64,000 bases of DNA from Perilla frutescens (lineage: Eukaryota > Streptophyta > Magnoliopsida > Lamiales > Lamiaceae). The notes under the pieces are model-generated. The model was not told where the DNA came from. It was given only the letters and a program-made list of their open reading frames with translations, and made no database searches. Made by a program: the position numbers and the translations under genes. Positions within the stretch are counted from its first letter, which is position 1. Every line of letters starts with the position of its first letter. The stretch covers positions 31,128,977 to 31,192,976 of the forward strand of contig BRKX01000019.1 in the NCBI GenBank assembly GCA_026008535.1, in the 5' to 3' direction. This document shows positions 46,101 through 57,214 of the stretch, piece after piece.

Positions 46101-47721
46101 AGGTCGTTCTATGATACAACTTCTTTTTCTTTTTCTTATTTTATCTTTTATAATTAATTATCTACAAATATATTGTTATGTTTTATTTGCAAACAACAAT
46201 CTACTTGCTCTCATTTTTTAAAAATAAGGATACATAAAACAATTATATATTAACTTTGAATAAGTTATAATTTGATCATAAATTTAAATATTATAATATA
46301 CTAAAATAAATAATCACTGCAATTTTAACATTTTGATCCGAACCATTCACACAATTTTAGTACCTTTTATGGCATATTTACCAAATCGTGGAATGTAATT
46401 AATTAGTTCATATCTTGATCATCACAAAAGTAAACATAGCTAATTACATCAACATAGAATTTGCTAGATACATCCATGAATTAATAACACAAATTTAGTG
46501 AAGTTGCTATAGAAATCATTAAAATAAATAAATTAATGTAGATTAAGAGTGCCTGACACCCTGATTAAAAAAAATCTTTGATTATCATATAATTTTATTG
46601 CTCAAACTTCCTATCATTAGTTAAGATATCTTAAGATATCTAGATGTCCGTGACAAAAATCCAACAATTTATTCTTTTTATAAGAAAATAAAGAAATAAA
46701 CTAATACCTATGATAGTTTTAATTCACTTTTGTAGGATATTATTTGCAATTAAAATATTAATTAGATGGTGTTAAATGACAACAATAAAATAAAATTATA
46801 TGTTGCATTATGCAAAATAGTTGTAGTTTGAGGGTGCAAGTTGTATTGTCTTTTAGAATTAATAGGTGTGTTAAAAGTTTGTTAAAAAAAGGCACATTAA
46901 AAGTAAGATAGTCCATATAAATATAAAGAACTATCAACTTTTTCCACCTAAATTACATCCCATAAATGGAAATCATACTATTTAATCATAAAATTAATTT
47001 ACATATTTTAATTAATATGTTATAATTAAACATTTATAAATATATTAGTCAAATTACTTAATTACATCAAGGAAGTAGATGATGAATGTCGACCAATATA
47101 TTTTACTAATTAATTAAGTTGTCAATTTATATGTATATATATCAACATTTTACAATAATACAAGTAAATACAATAATATCAATGTGTAAGGGGACTTAAA
47201 ATGATATGATGTCAAATATAGAATTTAGAGTGTTTTCTATAAATAAAAGAGATGATGACGAAACATTAATTAAATTGTGAGAGCTTAGATCTAGCCGTGA
47301 CAACTCTTACTTGATGATATCCTATACAATATAGCAACATTATACAATCTGGAGGGATGATAAAGATGTATATATAATAATTTTCTTAAATGTGTTTTAC
47401 GGTTGTGTGACATTTTCTTCTTAAATTTTCTCATTGTACCTAAAATTATAAAGGATTTAAATTATGTTTCGGGCAAACTAATTATGTTATTTATTTTATT
47501 GGAAACAATGAATGGAAAGAGTAAATATTTATCCATGGATATGAGTTGTATGTTGATAAAATAGTGAAAAACTTGAATTTAATATTTTATATTTTTTATA
47601 TAGTTTATGATTGATTCTATTGATTATTTAAATATAATTTAATTATTTTATTTGTACAAACTATTTATTATAAATTATTTATATATCTCCTAACGTGCAT
47701 CGCACGGGATATAATACTAGT
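43169..47721 (+). mobile_element. Non-autonomous Helitron
   Basis: The 3' end shows the Helitron signature: hairpin CGTGC-ATC-GCACG (47,694-47,706), ten bases, then CTAGT (47,717-47,721) followed by host T. A 5' TC end is proposed at 43,169 (TCTTAATATATATAAAAG, preceded by A), followed by the TTTCCCGCCTAAAAGACATT block typical of eudicot Helitron left ends. Similar left ends also occur at about 43,625 and 47,766, so nested or tandem copies are likely. No RepHel protein is visible. A short piece at 44,160-44,340 looks like decayed coding sequence but is not identifiable. Confidence 0.65.
45653..46034. mobile_element. Mutator-type MITE with about 120-bp arms
   Basis: Starts GGGTTAATTACTATAAAATA and ends with its reverse complement. 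Arms share ACATAAACTTTG, GATTTGCAAATTAGACACAA and AACACAAACTTACATTTTTT with few mismatches. Flanking 9-mers TATAAATAT (45,644-45,652) and TGTGAATAT (46,035-46,043) match at 7 of 9, the two changes both being transitions. Confidence 0.75.
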
Positions 47722-48190
47722 TTTTAATAATGAACAGTATGTTGATTTTGGATTTTGTAAGATTAAATCTATATAATATATAATAACGACTACGCATCCG
47801 GAAGTAGAAAAGAGTAATTTTCCCGCCTAAATGACATTTCCGAATCTAGATATAAAATTCTCTTTTTACAAATATTCAATTACTTATTTTAATATAATTA
47901 TATTTAATATATATATATATATCCCCATAAAATCCGCCTAATAAGAAGAATGTATCAACTAAATTAGTTTATAATTTTTTATAACAAATAATTGTAGATC
48001 ATATAGCAAAAAAAAAAAATCTTAAATAATTTAAGGAAGTTTAGGAATTAAATAATAAATCAAATAAGATAGATTGAATAGTTGACTTTTTTACACAGCT
48101 ATATCAACGGTGATCTGTGGGTACATTAGCTCACACTCACGGGGGTAGTGGAGCGATTTTGTGCACGTGTAAGTGTCTGTTATCCATATT

Positions 48191-48806
48191 ACTATATATA
48201 TTATAATAATTTATAGACGATATAGTGTATTAGGCTTAAAAGGGAAATAAATGCATGGCATAAAAAAAAAAAAAAAAAAGAACCAATTTCATCTCCAACA
48301 CCCTCATGGCCCAAGCACCAAATCCAATAACAAGCCCAACACAACAATCAAAATAATCATAGTCCAGCCCCATCTTCGACCAAGATCGAATCCTTCAAAA
48401 TAAAAACATGACTACACGTTTGAAACCAATTATAAACCTTCTTTCGGAAAACCATAACCCATAAATGACTCATACTCTGTGGAACCAAGTGCCCGAAATA
48501 GTAGCACCCGTTGCACCAATTAAATTATTATTTATATTTTTAAATATTTATTGTAAATAATTTTTTAATGAATTATATTATATTAAGACATTTTATTTAT
48601 TTTATATATTTATTACTTGTTAATTATATACAGGTAGATAAAATCCCTACATCTTAATAATAAGTCATCAAACACGATCATGCATATGATGGTGATTATG
48701 GAATATATTTTTTTGTACTTCGATCTTAAATTAATTCTGAGTTATATAACTTATCAAGATGAGACTGGTCTAGTCATCGCGCGCGTGTGTGGGAACGGGG
48801 CCTAGC
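48191..48806. other. AT-rich spacer before the Copia element
   Basis: A poly-A run is present near 48,263. No gene, PBS or LTR end is recognisable. Confidence 0.4.
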
Positions 48807-49340
48807 CGTGGGCTTGTTCTATCATTTTTTCATACACTTTCTTTGATTTTTGCCCTAATTCTTTTTTACTGATTCTAGCCGTACAGTTTGGAAACACTCT
48901 TTTTTTCGAGACACTGAAAAATAGCCGCCTCTACTTCGTTATTTTTCCTTTTCTGAGCAAAAGTATTAGGTGCCTCCATCTCGATAACCCGTAAGTGAAC
49001 ACGAGTGATCAAGAGTTGTGTTAATCTTGGGAACAATCTGGCAGTTGAGCTTGTCACCTCAGGCTGCCGCAAGCGTGGGCTTGTTCTATTATTTTTTTCA
49101 TCCACTTTCTTTGATTTTTGGCCTATTTCTTTTTGACCGATTCTAGCTGTACAGTTTGGAAACGCTTTTCCTTTTGAGACACTGAAAAATAGCCGCTTCA
49201 ACTTCATTATTTTTCCTTTTCTGAGCAAAAGTATTAGGTGCCTCCATCTCGATAACCCATTAGTGAACACGAGTGATCAAGAGCTGTGTTAATCTTGGGA
49301 ACAATCCGACGTTGAGCTTGTCACCTCAGGCTGCCGCAAG
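48807..49340 (+). repeat. About 270-bp direct tandem duplication upstream of Copia gag
   Basis: Copies 48,807-49,073 and 49,076-49,340. Each runs from GTGGGCTTGTTCTAT through CTGTACAGTTTGGAAAC-type sequence, TATTAGGTGCCTCCATCTCG and ending GCTGCCGCAAG. Around nine in ten bases agree by eye. It lies where a Copia LTR or leader would be, about 90 bp before the gag ATG. Confidence 0.85.
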
Positions 49341-49429
49341 TCATTTTTAAGGTAGTGGAATCCACTCCACGTCACAACGATTCTTCTTATTTGTTCTGAT
49401 TTAGAGATATCAATTTGAAAACGATTTGA

Positions 49430-50720
49430 ATGGCATCCTCATCACGAGTCCTACCCGATCTCTCTAAACTGGAACCCCTTGACAATTCAAATTACAAAAG
49501 GTGGTCGAAGAAGCTTTTAATTTTCTTCGAACAGTTGGAAGTCGACTATGTGCTCTTCTCCGACTTCCCTGAAGATTCTAACTCCATTGTCATCACTATT
49601 AATAATGCTGACTCTTCTACTACTGATAAGGAAAAAGTTGTTGTTGTTATTGCTGCCAAGGACAAAGACGTCGATGTTTCTGTAAAGAAAATGAGTGATT
49701 CGTCATCTGCAACAGGGATGGCTACAGGTGCGTCAGTCAGCGTGAAAAATATGATAAGGACAATAAGATGGTTCAGAGACACATGCTCAATCATATGATG
49801 AAAAATAGCTTGTTTGATCAACTTGTCAATACTCGATCAACCAAACAAATTTGGGGCTCACTTGAGAAGAAATACGGAGGTGATGATGCTAGGAAACGAA
49901 AGTATGTGGTAGGAAAATGGCTGCAGTTCACAATGGTTGATGACAAGCCAATTATGGAGCAACTCCATGAATATGAGAATTTGACTATAGCTGTGCTTAA
50001 TGAGGGAATGAAAATCTGCGAAATTCATCAAGCCAATGTTCTGCTTGAGAAATTTCTCCATTCTTGGATTGAATATATAAACATGTTGAAACACAAGAAG
50101 AGAGATTTAACCTTGCAGAAAATAATCAGTCATATGTTGACAGAAGAGGATAATCGGATGAAGGATAAATCTTTATCTCTACCCTCTAATTTTGTTAATG
50201 CTAACATTGTTGAAACTGTTGCAGCTCAAGGCAAAGGAAAAGGTCATTTTGCTCCAAAAAAGGATAAGTCGAACTAGAAAAAGAACAATCCATGTGCTGG
50301 TAGAAAAATAGCTAAGAAGCCTACATCTAAACTCTCATGTTGGGTCTGTAGAGCTCCTGTCCACAAAGCCTATCAGTGCTCTAAATGCCAAGGACAGACT
50401 CAAAGGTCGAATCAAGCTCATTCAATTGAAACTGATGATATTATTGCTGCTGTTGTAGTTGAGACAAACCTGGTGGAGAACAAAACTGACTAGGTGCTAG
50501 ACACGGGAGCCTCAAGACACTTCTGCAGCAACAAGGAACTATTTCATGACTTTGAGGAAATTGGAGAAGGTGAATGCGTCTACATAGGCAACTCTATTGT
50601 CACTGCAGTCCTGGGTAAAGGAAAAATTCTCCTTAAGTTGACTTCTGGGAAAACATTGAGTTTAAGCAATGCTTTGTATGTCCCTTCCATGTTAGAAATT
50701 TGTTATCTGGTGCTTTGTTG
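49430..50720 (+). pseudogene. Copia gag-protease
   Basis: ATG 49,430 starts MASSSRVLPDLSKLEPLD, then NYKRWSKKLLIFFEQL, the usual Copia gag opening. A frameshift near 49,750 moves to the frame with MLNHMMKNSLFDQLV and TKQIWGSLEKKYGGDD (UBN2 gag core). A zinc knuckle CWVCRAPVHKAYQC follows (about 50,341), then a stop at 50,493 and the aspartic protease VLDTGASRHFCSNKE with intact D-T-G. Additional stops near 50,276 and 50,719. Confidence 0.85.
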
Positions 50721-50879
50721 AATAAGGCAGATCTGAAAATTGTGTTAGAGGCTAATAGGGCCGTGTTGACTAAAAATGGTGAATTTGTGAGGAAATGGTA
50801 TTTGAATGAGGGTCTTTTGTACTCAATGTTGATTCTGTCATTGTTAATGAGAATATTTCTTCTTCTGCTTACATGGCTG

Positions 50880-51870
50880 GGTCCTATGATGAATGGCATG
50901 CAAGACTTGAGCATGTTAATGTTGCTTCAATTAAAAGGCTAAGAAAATGTGATTTAATCCCATCTTTGAACATGCATAATTTGTCTAAATGTCAAATTTG
51001 TGTTGAAGCTAAATAAGCTAAGAAACCATTTCAATCTATTGAACGTAGAAATTCTGAGCTCTTAGAATTGATTTACACGGATATAGTAGATTTTAGAAGC
51101 ATTGTGAGTAAAGGAGGGAAAATGTACTACATCTCGTTTGTTGATGATTATTCTAGATAGACTAGAATTTATCTCTTTAGAACTAAAGATAAAGCTGCTG
51201 ACGTGTTTATGAAATATAAGTTGGAAGTAGAAAATCAACTTAATAGAAAGATAAAAAGGTTGAGATCAGATAGAGGTGGTGAATATAGCACGTTGTTTTT
51301 AAAGGATTTCTGTGAACATGATTGCATAATTCATGAATTTACTACTCCTCATTCTCCTCAACAAAATGGAATAGCTGAACGAAAAAATAGAACCCTAAAG
51401 GACATGATGAATGATATGTTGATTAGTTCTGGGTTGCCTAATAATATGTGGGGGAATGTTGTTCTATCTGCATGTTATATTCTAAACCGTGTACCTCATA
51501 AGAAGCTAGATAAGACTCCCTATGAACTGTGGAAAGGATTTGCTCCTAACTTGAAATATCTGAAAGTATGAGGGTGTCTAGTTAAAGTTCGTATGCCTGA
51601 TCATAAGAGGTTGAAGATTGGATACAAGACATATGATTGTGTGTTTATTGGCTATGCAATTAATTTCGCTGTGTACAGATTTATGTCTTTGAATGATTAT
51701 TTTGTTTCCGAATCACGTGATGTGGAATTCTTTGAGCATGTACTTCCTCTTAAATCTCATGATGCTGTCACTGGTGCTTCTGTTAATGATCATGTTGATG
51801 TGCCTAGTTCCTCTGTGAATATGTCTAATGATCATATTGAGCTTAGGAGAAGTAAAAGATAGAGAACTGA
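50880..51870 (+). pseudogene. Copia integrase
   Basis: GAG-pre-integrase zinc segment (WHARLEHVNV...C-x2-C) near 50,900-51,010, then the rve core: IYTDIVDF (first Asp), FVDDYSR, LRSDRGGEYS (second Asp) and NGIAERKNRTL (Glu). The Copia-type YELWKGFAPN and KIGYKTYDCVFIGY tail follows. Stops at about 51,015, 51,157, 51,570 and 51,860 break it. The DDE residues themselves are intact. Confidence 0.85.
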
Positions 51871-52029
51871 AACCTCTTTTGGTCCTGATTTTGTTACTGT
51901 TTTTCTGGTAAATAATCATGATATGATTGATGATTATGATGTGTCTACATTTTTTTATAAACGAAGATCCTTCCACGTATTCTGAAGTTATGAGATGCCA
52001 CTTTTTGGAAAAAAACTATCCATAGTGAA

Positions 52030-53360
52030 CTGAAATCAATAGTTGATAATCATACTTGGGAGTTGGTTGATCTACCTGAAAAATGTAAACCTATTAAAAC
52101 TAAATGGATTTTTAGGAAGAAGCTAAAACTAGACGGTTCAATTGATAGTTTAAAGCTAAATTGGTGGTAATGGGTTATTCACAAAAGAAAGATGTTGATT
52201 TCTTTGACACTTATTCTACTGTTTCTAGAATTTCCACTATTTAAGCACTAGTTGCTCTAGCTATTATTCATAACTTGGTAATTCATCAGATAAATGTTAA
52301 GACAACTTTCTTAAATGGTTATCTTAATGAATAGATTTATACTGAACAACCTGAAGGTTGTGTGGTAGTTGGTCTAGAAAACAAAGTATGTAAGTTGAGA
52401 AAATCTTTGTATGGACTTAAACAAACTCCAATTCAGTGGTATGACAAGTTTCACAATACTATTATTGCGCATGGTTTTGAGGTTAATGGTTCTGATTCTT
52501 GTCTATATTCTAAAATATATGAGTCTGATTGTGTGATAGTATGCATATATGTTGATGACATGCTTATATTTGGTACCAGTCTTGATATAGTTTTGGAAAC
52601 TAAGTCATTTCTGTCATCTGCATTTAATATAAAAGATTTGGGTAAGGCTGATCTTATACTTGGTAGCAAACTAGAAAAAACTGAGCATGGTTTTATGATG
52701 CGTCAATCTCATTATATAGAAAGGGTGTTAACACGTTTTAACTGTGATTCTTTGACTGTTGTTAAAACACCTTATGATAGTGGCATGTATCTAAAGAAGA
52801 ATGTGAACGTACCTGTATCTCAAACTGAATATGCTAAGATCATAGGTAGCGTGATGTACCTTATGAGCTGCGCTAGACCGAATATTATACATGATGAGAG
52901 TCGTTTGAGTCGTTATAATCATAATCCTATTAATGAAAATTGGACTACACTTTATCACCTGTTGAAATATTTGAAAGGCACTTCTAATTGGTGTTTGCAT
53001 TTTGAAAAGTTTTCTGGTGTGTTGGAAGGTTATTGTGATGCAAACTAGGTCTCCGATAATGATAAAGTAAGTCCCACCAGTGGTTTTATTTTCACTTTGG
53101 GTGGTGGTGCTATTTCTTGAAAATCTGCTAAGCAATCATGTATTGCTAACTTTACTATGGAATCTAAATATATTACTCTTGAGTTAGTAGGTTGTAAAGC
53201 TGACTAGTTGAGGAGTTTGCTAGCTCACTTACCTCTTGTGAGGAATTCGACTGCTCCTATTTCTTTACATTGTGATTCATAGGCTACTATGGGAGTTGTC
53301 AAGAATAGCATCTACAACGGAAAAATGTGACACATCCGGGTAAGGCATGCTGGGTGTGAA
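52030..53360 (+). pseudogene. Copia reverse transcriptase-RNase H
   Basis: The RT starts with TKWIFRKKLKLDG, loses frame near 52,160, and resumes with LRKSLYGLKQTPIQWYDKF and the catalytic CIYVDDMLIFG (Y-V-D-D). The connection SYxLM-type block (IIGSVMYLMSCARPNI) and RNase H remnants (LEGYCDAN, TSGFIFTLGGGAIS, NFTMESKYI) follow. Many stops. It ends at the junction with the Gypsy LTR near 53,371. Confidence 0.85.
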
Positions 53361-53371
53361 GCAGTGATGCG

Positions 53372-54330
53372 ACCAATCAATATGCGAAAGCTAGAATCGA
53401 ACAACGCAACTAAAAGGATGATTCAATCTAACAATCAACTGAACAATAAAGAATATTTATCCCAAATAAACTGACTTAAACACCCAATAAATTCGAATAA
53501 CAATTAAACCAGCAAATTCCCCAATTTATACTCTAAGAATCCTAGAAATTGACTCCATCAATTGACCTATCAAATGACATTGGATTACTGTCAAATTTTA
53601 ACACGACATACAATTAGAAGTAATAAAGAACATATCCAAAAATCAGCAAAAACGCACGAGCAGTTTTCATTTTCGCACGGGGAATACTTTTCAGATTGTT
53701 TAGGGTTTATAAACGGATCTATGGCTTGTATGGATGGATTTGGGACTTGTGAAGCTATGAGAACGATGGTGATGATAATATAATAGATATGGATGTGTAT
53801 GATGGCTGGGAATTTGTGGGAAACGTGGTGGTGAACAGAAACGAAAGATAGATTGTGAATCTTACCCGAAATGAACCCCCAGATCGATGAGAATCCGAAA
53901 CGCGCCTATGGAGCAATCTTTGATGGCTGCCTAACCCGGATACTACTGGATATCTGAACTAGATAAAAGATTTCAAGCTTGGAGATGCCAATCAACAAAC
54001 TCTACCGAAGAACTATTGTGTTGTGAGATAGGTTGAAGCGTAAACGCAAATTTCATTCAAAACCAGCCTGCAAAACAAACTGATTGATAATCCCTAATTA
54101 AATAACCTAAGGGAAGAATTCTTAAGTGTTTTTAGGCCTAAGAATTTGAACTGGGATAAAATAAAATAATTGGGTCCAATATCACCTAAACAAGTTGTGA
54201 TAATTGGGCATGCTAATTAATTAAATTCCACAACTAAAAATAATAGTGCGATTAAATAAAAATAACTAAAAATAACTAATTAAAACACAAGGACACATGT
54301 CCAAGTCAGCATAAGGCCACAACTTCACTC
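53372..54330 (-). mobile_element. Gypsy (chromovirus-like) 3' LTR
   Basis: The minus-strand end is GGTCGCATCA at 53,372, the same ending as the LTR at 7486-8201. The other boundary is not resolved; 54,330 is an estimate from where integrase tail coding stops. Inserted into the RNase H region of the Copia element. Confidence 0.5.
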
Positions 54331-54399
54331 TTCGATGCTCAAAACAATCACCAACTCGTACTGTCTGAAATCGGCTCCATCATCTTCCAGCTTGTTTCC

Positions 54400-54904
54400 A
54401 ACATAGCAATGCAGATATCCTTGCAGCTTCTTAGAACGTAAGCGCATCACTGGACCTCTCAGCTGTAACTTCGGATTTAGTTCCTCAATGCTAGTCCACG
54501 TCTCATCATCCCTCCTTTCTCAAAAGAATTTGACCTCGAATTTAGCTCCTCCTCGGTGTCGACATCATCTGCAGGAAAAGGAGACAAGTCAGAGACATTA
54601 AATGTGGAAGAACATTTGTACTCACCAGGCAGATCAAGTCGGTAAGCATTGTCGTTGACTTGAGCAAACACAGTGAACGACCCATCTTCACGAGGCATCA
54701 ACTTCGACTTTCTCAAATTAGGGAAACGCCCCGGGCTAAAGTGAACCCAAACCTTATCACCGGGTTTGAATAGCACTTGCTTGCGGTGCGTATTCGCCTT
54801 AGCTGTATTTCAAACTCCCTGAAGCTCGATCCTCATCTTCACCTTTTCATGCATCTCTCGAACCTGTCCAGCTCTACGAATACCTTGCAAACTCGAAAGA
54901 TGAT
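54400..54904 (-). pseudogene. Gypsy integrase C-terminus (truncated)
   Basis: Minus strand reads QVREMHEKVKMRIE, one stop at 54,809, then HRKQVLFKPGDKVWVHFSPG, RFPNLRKSKLMPREDGSF, NDNAYRLDLPGEY, STFNVSDLSPF and a LNSRSNSFEKGG tail. This is the GPY/F-type integrase end of chromovirus-like Gypsy elements. Everything upstream has been replaced by the Athila LTR at 54,905. Confidence 0.8.
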
Positions 54905-56123
54905 TGTTGAACCTAAAAGTTACCCTTAAGATCGCTCGCAATAGAACGAGGTCAGATGAAGGATGGTAAGATTTCCCAAGTCGTATTCTCAAGGAAAGCT
55001 TAGAAGGGCTTGGTGTTCATGCTACTCACATTAAATGAAATGGTCCTAAACATTCTAAACAGTTTGGTTTTAATTTGGTCACGAACGCAATAAGAAAATC
55101 GCTATATCAAATTTAAACAAGCAAATAAGTAATTTAATTTAATATATAGATAAATGTCTAGGGTGTCGGGTCCTTCTTCTCTGAGAATTATGATTTCACT
55201 ATGATTATCAAACAGATTAATTATCCCAATTAACTCTCCTAATTAAGGATATCGATCCCCACTCTCGCACGATGATCGAACCTAAATTATTAGAATTACT
55301 CGTTATAACTAATTATTATGCTACGCGTTTCCGATTAAGCACAACTCCAATTGAACTAAGGTCACACACCAATCTCATCTATCGATCTCAATTGATGCAT
55401 CAAACAATCAAACAATGGCCAATTGATTAATTGAAATAAGAACAATTCAACTAGGAGGGGGTAATAATCAACGATCAATCAAATCCTCAGAGTCGAATTC
55501 TCCTAACCCTAGATGACAAAATTACCTACGCATATTCAACACATCTACCAAAACTAAATAAAAATTCATCTCAATCACAAATAAAGAGTGAATAGAAATT
55601 ACTGACGAATCGCTTAAATCGAATAAAGTATACTTGCACAGATCCCAATCGAAATGTAGATCAATTCCAAAAAGAAAATAAGGTGGTCCTTGTCTCCAAA
55701 AAACTCTCTCCACAATATGCCGTCCCCCAAAACTGTATAAAACCCTATTTTTAAAGTTCAAAATCGCGCTTAAGATTTGAAAATCCCGTACCGCTTCGGC
55801 GGTTAACCCACCAAAGCGGGTTTCTTCTGCAGCACGGGTGAACCCTCGCCAGCGGCAAAGGCCGCCGCAGCAGGTCTGCTTCTCTGTCGGAATATCAACT
55901 TTTTCAATATATTTTTCTCAACTCAAGTGCATAGTTTCCACTCCAAATACTCGCTCTTGCTTTCAAAATAAACTCTTAGTACTCCAAATCCTAACAAAAC
56001 AACCACCAATACCAAAACATAAATCTGAACACAAAAATACAAATAATACGACACAACGACACACAACATCAACAAAAACACAATGCAAGTAACATGAAAA
56101 TAAACACAAAATACTACCAAACA
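54905..56123 (-). mobile_element. Athila 3' LTR (proposed)
   Basis: On the minus strand, right after the purine tract (56,124-56,140), the LTR would start TGTTTGGTAG and end GGTTCAACA at 54,905, giving TGTT...AACA ends and 1,219 bp. The 5' LTR is outside the window, so the boundaries cannot be tested against it. Confidence 0.5.
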
Positions 56124-56140
56124 AACCCCCTCCACACTTA
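56124..56140 (-). other. Polypurine tract of the Athila element
   Basis: Minus strand TAAGTGTGGAGGGGGTT, preceded by TTGAGGACAAGCAAAAGGC. A near copy of this leader plus tract (TGAGGACAG, then TAAGTGTGGGGGAGAGGG) occurs upstream at about 56,945-56,985. Confidence 0.75.
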
Positions 56141-57214
56141 GCCTTTTGCTTGTCCTCAAGCAATCTCTAAAAGTAAAAGATGAAAGAAAGTATCAAGCAT
56201 TGTGCACGTCAATTATATTCAACTCATATCCTCAACAAGTTAGACAATTGGGATGCTCTTCCACTCAAGAAAATCAATCAACCACAAATTCATTGAGTTG
56301 CTCTCACAAATGGGGACTCACATCAGATAAATTGTACAATTTGTGCTCGGAAACAAATAATGAACATTTGTAAATTTCGAGTTCCAAATACACAACTTTA
56401 TTCTCTCTTTTTTTTCTTTTTTTTTGAAACGAGAATTGGTCATCTCTCTTTTTCGATAGCAAAGGCCATAATTCACAAGGTTTACCTTTCAGATTTTATC
56501 CAACATCTCCTTGCGTGGTTTCCCATGCTCATGGTTACACAACCCCAGAGGAGCAGAGACCTAATACTATCGAGTGGATTTTGACCTTATATCTCGTCTT
56601 TTCTTTTCTCTTTTTTTTAAACATCCGAAAAGCACAAAGTTCACAAACAGATCACAATTCACAAATTTCAACAACTCGACCCAATGCTCTATCCCCTTCA
56701 AGATTGCCCCACAAACGAATTTACAATAAAATCAATTTCGTAAGACAATTCACATCACCAAGTGCTTCCTCAAAGATTCAACTCGTCAGACAACATAACC
56801 ACACGATAACTCAATAATTTCCAATCTTATTTCATAAAAGAGAATAGAGAACAAACTAAGACTAAACTCAAAATATACACAAACACAACTTGAAATATCA
56901 AGAAATAATGGCTTCCAACAATTTAACATTTATCAAACAAAACAAATCCCTCTCCCCCACACTTAGATATGAGCACTGTCCTCAGTGCAACCAAGCAAAA
57001 AACATAAGGACACAGAAAACTTTCCTGGAATTGTCGTGAGCCAGCAATACTGTGAATATCCCAAAATGGGCTTGTATGTATCCAAGAGCCTAAAGACAAA
57101 AGACAAACAAACAAAACACGCCCAAAAAAAACATAACACAAATGAAAACAGAAATAATCACTGGTGATCCGAACGTGGTGGTAGTGGTGGGTAGTGTGAA
57201 ATCCAAGTAGTCCA
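56141..57214 (-). other. Athila 3' non-coding region between env-like ORF and LTR
   Basis: No coding potential. Contains two polypurine-like tracts, long T/A runs (near 56,404 and 56,610) and a duplicated leader. Typical of the long 3' UTR of Athila elements. Confidence 0.6.

Larger units (their letters stand above)
42303..48190. mobile_element. Outer inverted-repeat element (host of a Helitron)
   Basis: The left end (GTGTACAC, CCGCTCCGCTGCCCACCGTG, then AATCAACTATTCAATCCATC) is mirrored at the right end in reverse complement (CACGTGCAC, TCGCTCCACTACCCCCGTG, then AGTCAACTATTCAATCTATC), over roughly 150 bp. The original element is probably short; most of its present length is the Helitron inserted in it. 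Superfamily not determined; the left boundary touches an AT repeat, so no target duplication can be read. Confidence 0.55.
48807..53371 (+). mobile_element. Decayed Ty1/Copia retrotransposon, 3' truncated
   Basis: Gene order gag, protease, integrase, reverse transcriptase, RNase H on one strand is the Copia order. LTRs and primer site could not be delimited. Coding is broken by many stops and a few frameshifts, and it ends at about 53,370 where a Gypsy LTR begins, inside the RNase H tail. Confidence 0.85.

Noticed and set aside
42303..48190. Single 5.9-kb autonomous transposon
   Set aside because: No transposase is visible, and Helitron ends in the interior better explain its length.
48875..49270. 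Minus-strand protein with an internal duplication
   Set aside because: It is a translation of the 270-bp tandem DNA repeat; no domain, and it lies in the Copia leader region.
52791..53135. Minus-strand gene
   Set aside because: Antisense of the Copia reverse transcriptase-RNase H.
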